From assembly GCA_001796785.1 (NCBI GenBank), contig MGNL01000006.1, forward strand, positions 1 through 14,125: a DNA stretch of 14,125 bases, in the 5' to 3' direction. Origin of the DNA: Chloroflexi bacterium RBG_16_51_16. Its GTDB lineage: Bacteria; Chloroflexota; Anaerolineae; Anaerolineales; Villigracilaceae. Made by a program: the position numbers and the translations under genes. Position 1 is the first letter of the stretch, and each line of letters opens with the position of its first letter. Below the pieces are notes generated by a model that saw only the letters and a program-made list of their open reading frames with translations, was not told where the DNA came from and searched no databases. Of this stretch, positions 7,192 to 13,168 are shown piece by piece.

Positions 7192-7959
7192 CTATATGTA
7201 AAGCTTTTCCGGATCGATCTCTTCGCGCAGCAAACGCAGTTCTTCTGCACTCGGAGCTAAATTTGCATCGATCTTATCGGGAATGATCAACTCAAAGCCA
7301 GTATTAGCAACCACTTCTTCGATCGTCACTCCCGGGTGGGTGGCTTTCAGACGCATGCGGCAGGTGACCGGATCATAATCCATCAGCGCAAGGGTGGATA
7401 CTACCGCGATCGGGCCGGTGCCACGCGGCAATCCGGCGGCCTCGCGAGCGCCCGGACCACTGAGGAAGCCGGGAGTGGTGATGAAATCCAATTTTTGAAC
7501 GAACCGGCGGGTGTCATGCTGCATGATGGCAACGGTGCGCCAGGAGTGCGATCCCACGTCGTTACCACCGCCGGAGCCTGGAAGACGCGCCTTCGGGTGG
7601 TCATGATCACCGATGACGATGCTGTTCAAATTGCCATAGGGATCGATCTGAGCCCCGCCCAGGAAACCGTAGTCAATGAAGCCGCGTTGGGCGGTCTCCA
7701 TGGTGTCGCAGATGCCGGAAGCGGCCAGGGCTTTATGAAAGGTGCGCGCCTCACCCACAGCACGGGGGAGTTCTTCAAGCAGCGCACCCAAACCGCCGAA
7801 CTCGAAGACCGGCACGAGATTGGGCGCACTGGTTTTGGAGGCCAGCATGGCCGCCAGCATTGGGATGCCGGTGCCGATGAAACAGGTGCTGGCATCTTCG
7901 AATAGGCGGGCGGCGACGCAGATCATCAGCTCGGTTTTAGTATAGGTTGGGTCAGGCAT
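7192..7959 (-). CDS. CoA-transferase family I, beta subunit (GctB/IpdB-like)
   Basis: A 255-residue small subunit of a heteromeric class I CoA-transferase. It shows FIGTG.P (27-33), an EFGGLGA segment in which E53 stands where the catalytic Glu of the glutaconate CoA-transferase beta chain is expected, FIDYGFLGGAQIDPYGNLNS (93-112) and a GGGND glycine turn (about 129-133). A C-terminal THPGVTIEEVVANTGFEL follows, typical of beta chains. Class I enzymes move CoA between carboxylic acids through a glutamyl-CoA thioester. Close relatives (IpdAB) instead hydrolyse a ring in steroid breakdown, so the chemistry is open. The start has a good site (AAGGAG, 6 bases before ATG). It lies 55 bp after the alpha gene in the same direction, so the two are one operon and presumably one heteromer. 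The substrate is unknown. Confidence 0.9.
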   Translation of the reverse strand: MPDPTYTKTELMICVAARLFEDASTCFIGTGIPMLAAMLASKTSAPNLVPVFEFGGLGALLEELPRAVGEARTFHKALAASGICDTMETAQRGFIDYGFLGGAQIDPYGNLNSIVIGDHDHPKARLPGSGGGNDVGSHSWRTVAIMQHDTRRFVQKLDFITTPGFLSGPGAREAAGLPRGTGPIAVVSTLALMDYDPVTCRMRLKATHPGVTIEEVVANTGFELIIPDKIDANLAPSAEELRLLREEIDPEKLYI

Positions 7960-8014
7960 TAGAGCTCCTTAAACACGAATTCCTTCGTGCCCTTTGGATA
8001 TATATTCTCCATCG

Positions 8015-9013
8015 CTAATATCGCTTTTCCCGCAACTCAACACAAGCTTTCAATTTATCTTCACCGATCAGTTTAAGATACTCAAAATGATCCTTGACCC
8101 CGAGGACGAATTTATCCAGGTAGGCTTGCGCGCCTTCGGCGGTCTTGCTGGCTTCCACCCAGGCCTTGATCTCGGGTTCATCCCGACCATAGATGTATGC
8201 CATCTCGCCGGGATGAGAGCCGTAAGGAGCATGAACGACCGCGTCCACCAGGTAATATGGGATGATCGTCCGCTCAGGGTACTTGCGAATTTCATCCGTC
8301 GAGACAATTTCCTCGGCGCTGATGATCAACCTTTTCGCGGCGCGGGCCATCTCGGCGGAAAAACCACTGATGCCCTCGATCTGGGCATTGCCATACTGAT
8401 CGGCGCGGTGGACGTGGATTAGGGCGACGTCCAGGATCAATGCTGGAAGAAGCGCCACTATGGCGCCGGTGAACGGATCGGCGACGAGCTTGGCGGCACT
8501 GTAATGAAAGGTATCCGTCCCGAGCATCGAGCGGGTCGGCAGGAAAGGCACACCCATCGCAGCGGCTTTCATACGCCAGGAGATGGCACCATTCGACCAC
8601 TCCACACAGGTTACGACCTGTCCGGATTCAACCGCCCGCCTGAGGGCGCTTGAAGTTCCATAGACTTCAAGCCCTATGTAAGTGATGTCCAGTTTCTTAA
8701 CTAGACCCGCGGATAACCACAAGTCGAGCTCGAGCACTCCCTGCCCGCAAACGCGCAGGTTCTTTTTGCCCTGCCGGACCAGTTCGCGGGCCAGCGACAT
8801 CGGACAGCGGACTGTGCCGTATAGCTCGGTGCCGATGTAACAGCCGTCATAAACGAACCGGCTGATCGCCTCCTGCTCGCTCATGCGTTTGTCTGTCAAC
8901 TTGCGGGTTTTTTTGGTGCGGTTCCATTCGCGGAACTCATCCAGGTCGAATGGCTGGATCAATTCCCCACGACCTGATTCCAGCACCCTCCATTCACCCT
9001 CCATAACTGCCAT
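8015..9013 (-). CDS. CoA-transferase family I, alpha subunit (GctA/IpdA-like)
   Basis: A 332-residue large subunit partnering the downstream beta chain. Features in order are a 40-residue hydrophilic N-terminus, the fold-start segment YIGTELYGTVRCPMSLAREL (59-78), a glycine-rich strand turn, the GLEVYG segment (114-119), HVHRADQYGNAQIEG (200-214) and IPYYLVDAVVHAPYGSHP (251-268). The last two are hallmarks of glutaconate CoA-transferase-like alpha chains. Cytoplasmic. I chose ATG at 9013 rather than the longer frame (9079) because a near-perfect AAAGGAGGG Shine-Dalgarno sits 4 nt upstream, and the extra 22 residues would be encoded by what looks like operator and leader DNA. First gene of a two-gene operon, perhaps continuing into 7076-5383. 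Likely in acyl-CoA or dicarboxylic/aromatic acid degradation, by family analogy only. Confidence 0.9.
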   Translation of the reverse strand: MAVMEGEWRVLESGRGELIQPFDLDEFREWNRTKKTRKLTDKRMSEQEAISRFVYDGCYIGTELYGTVRCPMSLARELVRQGKKNLRVCGQGVLELDLWLSAGLVKKLDITYIGLEVYGTSSALRRAVESGQVVTCVEWSNGAISWRMKAAAMGVPFLPTRSMLGTDTFHYSAAKLVADPFTGAIVALLPALILDVALIHVHRADQYGNAQIEGISGFSAEMARAAKRLIISAEEIVSTDEIRKYPERTIIPYYLVDAVVHAPYGSHPGEMAYIYGRDEPEIKAWVEASKTAEGAQAYLDKFVLGVKDHFEYLKLIGEDKLKACVELREKRY

Positions 9014-9017
9014 GCTG

Positions 9018-9026
9018 CCCTCCTTT
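9018..9026 (-). promoter_or_regulatory. Strong Shine-Dalgarno deciding the CoA-transferase alpha start
   Basis: AAAGGAGGG on the minus strand, four bases before ATG at 9013. It fixes the start at 9013 instead of the in-frame upstream ATG at 9079. Confidence 0.85.
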
Positions 9027-9048
9027 GATGATCTTATCGTAGAACCAA

Positions 9049-9068
9049 TTGACTCACCGGTCAGTGAT
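9049..9068. promoter_or_regulatory. Near-perfect 20-bp palindrome, candidate TetR-type operator
   Basis: TTGACTCACCGGTCAGTGAT differs at only three positions from the perfect palindrome TTGACTGACCGGTCAGTCAA; the core ACCGGT is at 9056-9061. Size, two-fold symmetry and the GACYNACCGGT type of core resemble operators of TetR-family regulators of acyl-CoA metabolism. It lies 35 bp upstream of the alpha-subunit ATG, downstream of the TATAAT at 9122-9127. It also overlaps a weak alternative -35 (CTGACC with TACGAT 18 bp on). No regulator gene is in the window. Confidence 0.5.
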
Positions 9069-9121
9069 CGATGAATCACTCCTGGAGCGAAAATTCGTCG
9101 TTTACAAGGTAGTTCTTAAAG

Positions 9122-9127
9122 ATTATA
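9122..9127 (-). promoter_or_regulatory. -10 box upstream of the CoA-transferase operon
   Basis: A perfect TATAAT on the minus strand, 109 bp before the alpha-subunit ATG. The sequence 16-18 bp upstream is GC-rich and has no recognisable -35, so an activator may be needed or the match may be chance. The predicted transcript would start near 9115 and carry the 9049-9068 palindrome in its leader. Confidence 0.4.
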
Positions 9128-9261
9128 GCGAAAACCTCCCGGGCAGGCGGAGTGTCTAATATCATGGTTTCTGTAACTGACTTAAATCGAACCCTCAGGT
9201 TAAAACCAATGCCTGTGATGGTTATTTGGTAAGGAGCCGCATGGGATCACTGCGGTGGCTA

Positions 9262-10073
9262 TCACATTCTCTGCGTCCAGGAGGGATGGCCGTACTTTTG
9301 CTTTACAAGCTCATCCGTACGCAGGGATTCCGCATCAGTTAATTCGCCGGGCTCGAGGTGGAGATCCAAGGCGGATTCGAAACCTTTAATAAATGCCTGC
9401 GTGGCGGCTTGCCAATCCACCCGTCGCCCCAGGGCAGATGCCACTGTTGTGGCGCGGAGCAGAAGACGGCCGGCTGCACTTAACCGAGATGCCTCGTCAG
9501 AAAATGAAAGCGCTTGGCAGATTCGGCTGAGATCCCCTTCCAGCGGCAAGGAACCGTGCTGGAGGACTCCTGCTTTCCTGCGGGCTTGTGCCGATCCGAT
9601 CAATTTTTTGCCATTGACAGTGATCTCGTAGGTCGACGGTACTTCAAAACAGACTGGGTTAGTCTCTTTGGCAATTTCTTGTTTATGCTCAGTCATCTCG
9701 ACTGCCAAACCCAGGGACTTCACTGCTGCGAGCAAAGCCTGGGCGAGCCGGTTATAGGATTCAAGTACTGAGCCGTTCAAGCGGGGTTCGCTGGAATTTG
9801 CAATAACGGAGTAGGTTAGCTCATCGGTGTGCAGGATCGCCCGGCCGCCGGTCAATCGACGGACAACGTCCCAGCCCCGTTCTCTCAACCGGTGATATCC
9901 ACATCCGAGAACGGCTGCGCTTGACCGAGCGACAGGCAGGCAGGCCGCCAGGAAAACAAACGCAGGGTTGGAGGGCAGGTACCCGCTTGGACAGATTCAA
10001 GCACGGCTTCATCCAAAGCCATGTTCCAGGCTCCAGGTGCAGGGGGAGTGATCAGGAGGCGCCAGGTGACCAT
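9262..10073 (-). pseudogene. Lipoate/octanoate transferase (LipM/LplA-like), split by a one-base frameshift
   Basis: Two minus-strand pieces make one biotin/lipoate protein ligase-fold protein. Piece one (10073 to the stop at 9885) gives WRLL, NMALDEAVLES, PPTLRLFSW and SDVDIT. Piece two (from 9888) gives RERGWDVVRR, GGRAILH, DELTYSV, VCFEVPS.YEI, NGKKLIGSAQARR and LQHGSLPL. They join without lost residues if one base is restored near 9889-9893 (ACCGG where ACC-nGG is expected). The total length of 812 nt becomes 813, giving 270 residues, normal for the family. The Cys in VCFEVPS matches the acyl-accepting Cys of LipM octanoyltransferases, and KKLIGSAQ has the ligand lysine region, so octanoyl or lipoyl transfer to lipoyl domains is likely. 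Everything else looks intact, so a sequencing or assembly error is as likely as a true pseudogene. No good ribosome binding site is seen at 10073. Confidence 0.8.
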
Positions 10074-10129
10074 ATCGGAGGGATGTGTATTTTACGCTGG
10101 AGGCAAATTCCTGTGGGGTTCTTCTAAGA

Positions 10130-10185
10130 TTGTTAAGGTTTTTAACGTCTTCGGGAGGGTGCGATTTGTTAAGGTTATTAAGGTT
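10130..10185. repeat. Short TTGTTAAGGTT direct repeats in the intergenic region
   Basis: TTGTTAAGGTT occurs at 10130-10140 and again at 10166-10176, followed by a partial ATTAAGGTTT at 10177-10186. These lie in the 244-bp gap between the divergent lipoate-type gene and the arginase-family gene. They could be slippage-derived simple sequence or binding sites. A G-rich stretch (about 10215-10248) follows. I see no gene in the gap. Confidence 0.45.
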
Positions 10186-10302
10186 TGTGGTTCCTGTCCG
10201 CTTTCCATTTTGACTGGTGGTCGAGCGGGTGGACGGGCGCGGGTAGGATTGGGCAATGATATTATCAGATCAGGCATTTTGCTATTATTCCGGATCTAAT
10301 CA

Positions 10303-10311
10303 TGTTATTAT
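10303..10311 (+). promoter_or_regulatory. Extended -10 box of a probable leaderless arginase-family promoter
   Basis: TGTTATTAT (TG-n-TATTAT, one mismatch to TATAAT) ends six bases before the ATG at 10318. Transcription would begin at about the start codon. No Shine-Dalgarno is present (the preceding bases are CCGGCC), which agrees with a leaderless mRNA. The nearest -35-like TTGCTA (10279-10284) is 21 bp away, too far for a standard promoter. Confidence 0.45.
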
Positions 10312-10317
10312 CCGGCC

Positions 10318-11085
10318 ATGAAGAATCAGTTTCTCGTATCACCGTTCTTTCTCGATGATCGCCTGTCTGAACTGGAAGCGTTAGCCAAACCGGGCTGGCA
10401 ACTCAACAATCAGGCATTACCCTTCCTTATGAAGCTAAGCAGGATGTCCGTCATATATAAACAGATTGCTGCGTTTGTCGAATCCAGCCTTAAGAATGGA
10501 CTACGGCCGGTCAGTATTGCCGGTGATTGCTGCAGCGCACTTGGTGTGCTGGCGGGATTGCAGCGAGCTGGGGTAAAACCAATTCTGTTGTGGCTGGATG
10601 CCCACGGGGATTTCAATACTTGGGAAACGACGCCCAGTGGTTTCCTGGGCGGTATGCCCTTGGCGATGGCCGTCGGACGCGGCGAACAGGAGATGGTCGT
10701 TAATCTTGGGATGAAGCCCTTCCCGGAAGAATGTGTGATCTTATACGATGCGCGAGACCTGGATCCAGGAGAGAAAGAGGCTGTGGCTGGCTCAAAGTTA
10801 ACCCATGTCCATAAGGCCGATAAGTTGTTGAAATATATTCCGGCGAAGCAACCGCTGTATGTACATTTCGATACGGATTTCGTTAACCCCGAAGACGCGC
10901 CGGCGATGAGTTATCGCGCGGACAGCGGGCCGCGGGCTGACGAAGTGAGGAAGACATTTCATTCATTGGCGCAGCATTTCCAGATTGCAGCAGTATCTTT
11001 ATCGACGTGGAATCCGAGGTTGGATGGGGATGGGAGGACGAGGACGGTCTGCATGGAATTGTTAAACTTATTAATAGGCGAATAA
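10318..11085 (+). CDS. Arginase/ureohydrolase-superfamily protein with variant metal site
   Basis: A 255-residue cytoplasmic member of the arginase-agmatinase-deacetylase-like fold, shorter than true arginases (about 300). Metal-site motifs are present in order: AGDCCSALG (68-76, where arginases have GGDHS), WLDAHGDFN (92-100, with D94, H96, D98) and HFDTDFVNP (183-191, with D185 and D187, replacing S-D-D-DP). Of the six classical ligands, five are kept and the first His is Cys71. A GGMPLAMAVG loop and a C-terminal STWNPRLDGDG (where arginases have a DP.D segment) also fit. Whether it hydrolyses a guanidino compound or another amide is unknown. I would not call it arginase. It is the only gene here on the plus strand, is convergent with a membrane-protein gene 57 bp away, and lacks a ribosome binding site (see its promoter). 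Confidence 0.85.
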   Translation: MKNQFLVSPFFLDDRLSELEALAKPGWQLNNQALPFLMKLSRMSVIYKQIAAFVESSLKNGLRPVSIAGDCCSALGVLAGLQRAGVKPILLWLDAHGDFNTWETTPSGFLGGMPLAMAVGRGEQEMVVNLGMKPFPEECVILYDARDLDPGEKEAVAGSKLTHVHKADKLLKYIPAKQPLYVHFDTDFVNPEDAPAMSYRADSGPRADEVRKTFHSLAQHFQIAAVSLSTWNPRLDGDGRTRTVCMELLNLLIGE

Positions 11086-11142
11086 TTTGAGACTGATTAT
11101 TGTTATCTAACCCATCCTCCTGACGCTGCCAAGACCGTCCAT

Positions 11143-11595
11143 TCAATTCTGAAAGAATTCCTTATGCCTGGCGAACCAACGGAGGACGAATAAGTCAAGC
11201 ATTATCCCCAGAGATGATCCGAAGATCAATGGAGGCAGATAATTTTCGCCGGAAATTTCGATGAACACTTCCCTAAACCAATAAAAGACAAACGGAGTTG
11301 CCAGGGCAACTATTAATATTAGCAAGATAGCGCTAATCCTTGACCATGACTTTTGCTTCCAAAGCCCCCAGGCGATAAACAGTGGAGCACACGCGACGAT
11401 GAAAATGATCACCACGAAGAGGAGCACCCCCATGGCCTCATCCGGCCTGCGGGTGAAGGAGGGCTGCGCTCCAAGATAGATCGCGATGCCTGCCAGGATC
11501 AGGAATAACGCGGCGAGTACTAAAAGCGATGCAAAAGCGGTGACACAGCCCGGGCGTTTTAGGGATTGTGGATTTTGAGCAGGGTTGGGTGGCAT
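11143..11595 (-). CDS. Small four-helix membrane protein of unknown function
   Basis: I do not recognise the family. The 150-residue product begins with a Pro/Asn/Gln-rich cytosolic-looking tail (1-14). It then has four predicted transmembrane segments (about 18-41, 55-78, 86-106, 119-140) and ends in a short charged tail (RWFARHKEFFQN). Trp and Lys/Arg flank the second and third helices (GLWKQKSWSR). The frame is open to 11640, but that ATG lies inside a perfect palindromic repeat whose translation would be junk, so I chose ATG at 11595. No clear ribosome binding site precedes it. The palindrome stem ends 13 nt upstream, which could lower translation if transcribed from the DhaL-like gene. 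It is convergent with the arginase-family gene; only a weak A/T stem lies between them. Confidence 0.7.
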   Translation of the reverse strand: MPPNPAQNPQSLKRPGCVTAFASLLVLAALFLILAGIAIYLGAQPSFTRRPDEAMGVLLFVVIIFIVACAPLFIAWGLWKQKSWSRISAILLILIVALATPFVFYWFREVFIEISGENYLPPLIFGSSLGIMLDLFVLRWFARHKEFFQN

Positions 11596-11608
11596 GCTAA
11601 TTGGGATG

Positions 11609-11649
11609 AAATTAAGATTGCCCCGCCGAAGGCGGGGCAATCTTAATTT
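11609..11649. repeat. Perfect 41-nt palindromic element (19-bp arms, 3-nt loop)
   Basis: The left arm AAATTAAGATTGCCCCGCC (11609-11627) and right arm GGCGGGGCAATCTTAATTT (11631-11649) are exact reverse complements around GAA. On the minus strand the loop reads TTC. Such a long perfect palindrome with a GC core and AT ends resembles REP-type or MITE-like elements. It could also terminate transcription after the DhaL-like gene, with the AT arm supplying T bases (…CTTAATTT). No protein-coding role. Confidence 0.85.
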
Positions 11650-11660
11650 GTTTTGATATG

Positions 11661-11700
11661 GAGATTGCCTCGTCGCTTAACCATCGCTCCTCGCAATGAC
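11661..11700. repeat. Dispersed-type repeat with ATTGC/GCAAT ends
   Basis: The 40-bp stretch is bounded by ATTGC (11664-11668) and GCAAT (11693-11697). Its start, AGATTGCCTCGTCGC, resembles AGATTGCCCCGCCGA in the palindrome 12 bp away. I recall GTCATTGCGAG...GCAATCTC-type elements from many environmental bacterial genomes, but I cannot search for it here. Confidence 0.55.
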
Positions 11701-11729
11701 ATTGGAGTTTCGATGTAGCGATAAGCCTA

Positions 11730-12371
11730 TTATTTCTTACTTGCGAGAGCCGTGATAGCACGTAGCAAGGTATTCGCCACCAGGGCGCCTGATTCGCTGC
11801 GGTGCTCGGATTCGCTCATTGGGCTGTCTGCGACGATAGCCTTGACGAGCGCGTCCAAATTCGAACTGCCCTGCTGTTTGGCATTCAGGAACGCCATGCC
11901 GGCATTCAGAAGATCGTTCACACCGATCGGACCGGAATCCTGCTGAGGCTGAGCACCGCTGCCCGAAAGCAGCGGGCTGAGCACGTCTGCAATGCCCGGT
12001 GAGGTTCGACCGGTGGATGCCTGCCCGCCGCCCATCAATGTGGCAATCAGCTTCAGCACATCCTCGGGGTTGATCTGATTTTGACCCTTGAATTCCTGCG
12101 CAGCCTGGGTTAAACCGCGAGCATAAACCTGTGCCGAGCCACTCTTCCCCTGGCTCAAGACCTGACCCGCATGAGCAAGCTGGCTGGCTGGATCGGAATT
12201 TTTCTTCTCCCGCATGGCGTTGGAGATCATTTCGAACATTTGCACCATGTTGTCGCCATGGTTATGGTTGAACGTATCCGCCTGGTTGAGACTCTGTTGG
12301 TTCTGAGCCAGAGTCGTGGCCACGGTCTGGAATAAATTCACCAGGTCGAGTTGATTGGATGGATTAGGCAC
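11730..12371 (-). CDS. DhaL-like (DAK2-type) protein, probably catalytically altered
   Basis: A 213-residue helical, Gln/Ser/Asn-rich protein. By eye it aligns with DhaL, the ADP-binding subunit of dihydroxyacetone kinase. NHNHGDNM (35-42) sits where DhaL has D-x-D-H-G-x-N-M. SGSAQVYARGLTQAA (77-91) matches the S.GGASGPL.GT...AA helix, SPGIADVLSPL (124-134) matches KTM.DVW.P, and SGALVANTLLRAI (194-206) matches the C-terminal GA.S helix. The two Mg-ligand Asp residues are Asn here (N35, N37), so kinase activity is doubtful. The middle carries a low-complexity linker (about 135-148). GTG at 12371 is chosen because GGGAGGGC lies just upstream. It is 41 bp after the DUF4332 gene and in the same direction, probably one transcript. 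Neither a phosphotransferase partner nor DhaK is in the window. Family assignment is moderate. Confidence 0.6.
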   Translation of the reverse strand: MPNPSNQLDLVNLFQTVATTLAQNQQSLNQADTFNHNHGDNMVQMFEMISNAMREKKNSDPASQLAHAGQVLSQGKSGSAQVYARGLTQAAQEFKGQNQINPEDVLKLIATLMGGGQASTGRTSPGIADVLSPLLSGSGAQPQQDSGPIGVNDLLNAGMAFLNAKQQGSSNLDALVKAIVADSPMSESEHRSESGALVANTLLRAITALASKK

Positions 12372-12412
12372 GTGCCCTCCCGTTTAAAAACGAACTTAGT
12401 TTGGTTTACCGA

Positions 12413-12820
12413 TCAATACTTGATGGCGCGCTCCAGCTTCTTCGCCTGGCGCACCCAGGCGCTGATCGCTTTTTTGGGTGGCATCTGGCGTACAAGCTTT
12501 TTCTTCATGTTGATTTCGGTCATCTTCTTGAACAGGACTTCGGGTTTGCGCTTCCGGAGTTCGACCACGGTGTCCACACCGGCTTCCTCGAGCAGGTCGG
12601 CGTATTCACCGGCGATGCCCTTGATGCGGAAAAGGTCGACGTGGTTGACGAATTCCAGAACCAGCTTGGGACCTATCCCGGATTTCTTTGAAATCATTCT
12701 GCGGCCCTCAGGCGTGGCGCCTTTGGTCAGCAGACCGATCGGACCTGTCACGCCGGCCTTCTTGAGTTTGTTGGCATAGACGCGTCCGATGCCTTCGATG
12801 TCAATGAGTTTTACAGACAT
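12413..12820 (-). CDS. DUF4332 helix-hairpin-helix protein
   Basis: A 135-residue protein made of two helix-hairpin-helix-type repeats. The first has IEGIGRVYANKLKKAGV (8-24) and the second IKGIAGEYADLLEEAGVDTV (66-85), joined by a basic stretch (TPEGRRMISKKSGIGPK). The C-terminal half has EINMKKKLVRQMP and AWVRQAKKL. This is the usual full-length DUF4332 layout. The G-h-G hairpins and high Lys/Arg content suggest nucleic-acid binding, but its cellular role is not established. The start at 12820 follows AAAGAGGAG (12827-12835), a good Shine-Dalgarno. The longer frame to 12895 adds 25 basic, unrelated residues. First gene of a likely operon with the DhaL-like gene, with an extended -10 box at 12924-12932. 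Confidence 0.9.
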   Translation of the reverse strand: MSVKLIDIEGIGRVYANKLKKAGVTGPIGLLTKGATPEGRRMISKKSGIGPKLVLEFVNHVDLFRIKGIAGEYADLLEEAGVDTVVELRKRKPEVLFKKMTEINMKKKLVRQMPPKKAISAWVRQAKKLERAIKY

Positions 12821-12923
12821 GGTTTTCTCCTCTTTGGGGTTGAATATTGATTTCCGGGTTCGCGGTTGCTTGCGTGCATTCCCGGAATGAGCCATGGAAT
12901 AGATCCATATCGAGTTAAAAAAA

Positions 12924-12932
12924 TTATATCAT
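12924..12932 (-). promoter_or_regulatory. Extended -10 promoter of the DUF4332/DhaL-like operon
   Basis: TGATATAAT on the minus strand is a perfect TG-n-TATAAT extended -10. The following T-run and AACTCG place transcription start near 12917, giving a leader of about 97 nt to the start at 12820. No good -35 is present, as expected for an extended -10 promoter. Confidence 0.55.
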
Positions 12933-13016
12933 GAAGAAGGGCAGCGAGACGCCGCGCTGCAAAGAATCCGATCAGGTGGTGCTGAGCCTTATAGACCATG
13001 TCCACCGCTGTAAAGC

Positions 13017-13039
13017 AGATGCCCCGCTTCGCGGGATCT
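13017..13039 (-). terminator. GC-rich stem-loop, possible aconitase terminator or repeat-family member
   Basis: AGATGCCCCGC (13017-13027) and GCGGGATCT (13031-13039) pair around TTC with a two-base bulge. It lies downstream of the aconitase stop and tandem repeats. Read on the minus strand it is followed by GCTTTACAG, so a T-run is lacking. Its AGAT...CCCCGC core recalls the 11609-11649 palindrome. Confidence 0.35.
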
Positions 13040-13061
13040 CCGACTTCGTCACCGAACCTGC

Positions 13062-13166
13062 ACTTCGCGCAGATTCTTAGCTCCTCAACATGACACTAAG
13101 CGCGTAGGTTCTTGACTCCTCAGCATGGCACTCAGCGCGCTGACCCTTAGAGCCTCAGCGTGACAC
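13062..13166. repeat. Three tandem 35-bp imperfect repeats
   Basis: Units at 13062-13096, 13097-13131 and 13132-13166 align head to tail without gaps. Read on the minus strand each begins GTGYCA.G.TGAGG and ends near CGCG. By eye 19 of 35 positions are identical in all three and the two leftmost units share 25. The array begins 2 bp after the aconitase stop. A fourth degenerate unit beginning GTGCAGGTTCGG may follow. Confidence 0.8.
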
Positions 13167-13168
13167 GC

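Larger units (their letters stand above)
12821..13168. other. 348-bp gene-free, repeat-rich gap between aconitase and DUF4332
   Basis: From right to left it holds three 35-bp tandem repeats right after the aconitase stop (13062-13166), a possible degenerate fourth unit, a GC hairpin (13017-13039), about 85 bp without recognised structure, an extended -10 box (12924-12932) and the DUF4332 leader with its Shine-Dalgarno. No protein frame in it is supported. Confidence 0.6.

Noticed and set aside
7336..7905. A 189-codon plus-strand frame, plus several shorter overlapping frames over the CoA-transferase genes
   Set aside because: They are shadow frames of the beta and alpha subunits caused by GC-rich codon bias. 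They are low complexity and have no motifs.
9014..9079. 22-residue N-terminal extension of the CoA-transferase alpha subunit
   Set aside because: The strong Shine-Dalgarno at 9018-9026 and the palindrome at 9049-9068 lie in this stretch, so it is leader rather than coding sequence.
11596..11640. N-terminal extension of the small membrane protein
   Set aside because: It is encoded by the arm of a perfect palindrome, giving a repeat-derived peptide. The ATG at 11595 is preferred.
13062..13166. CRISPR array
   Set aside because: The 35-bp units are directly adjacent with no unique spacers, and no cas gene is present.
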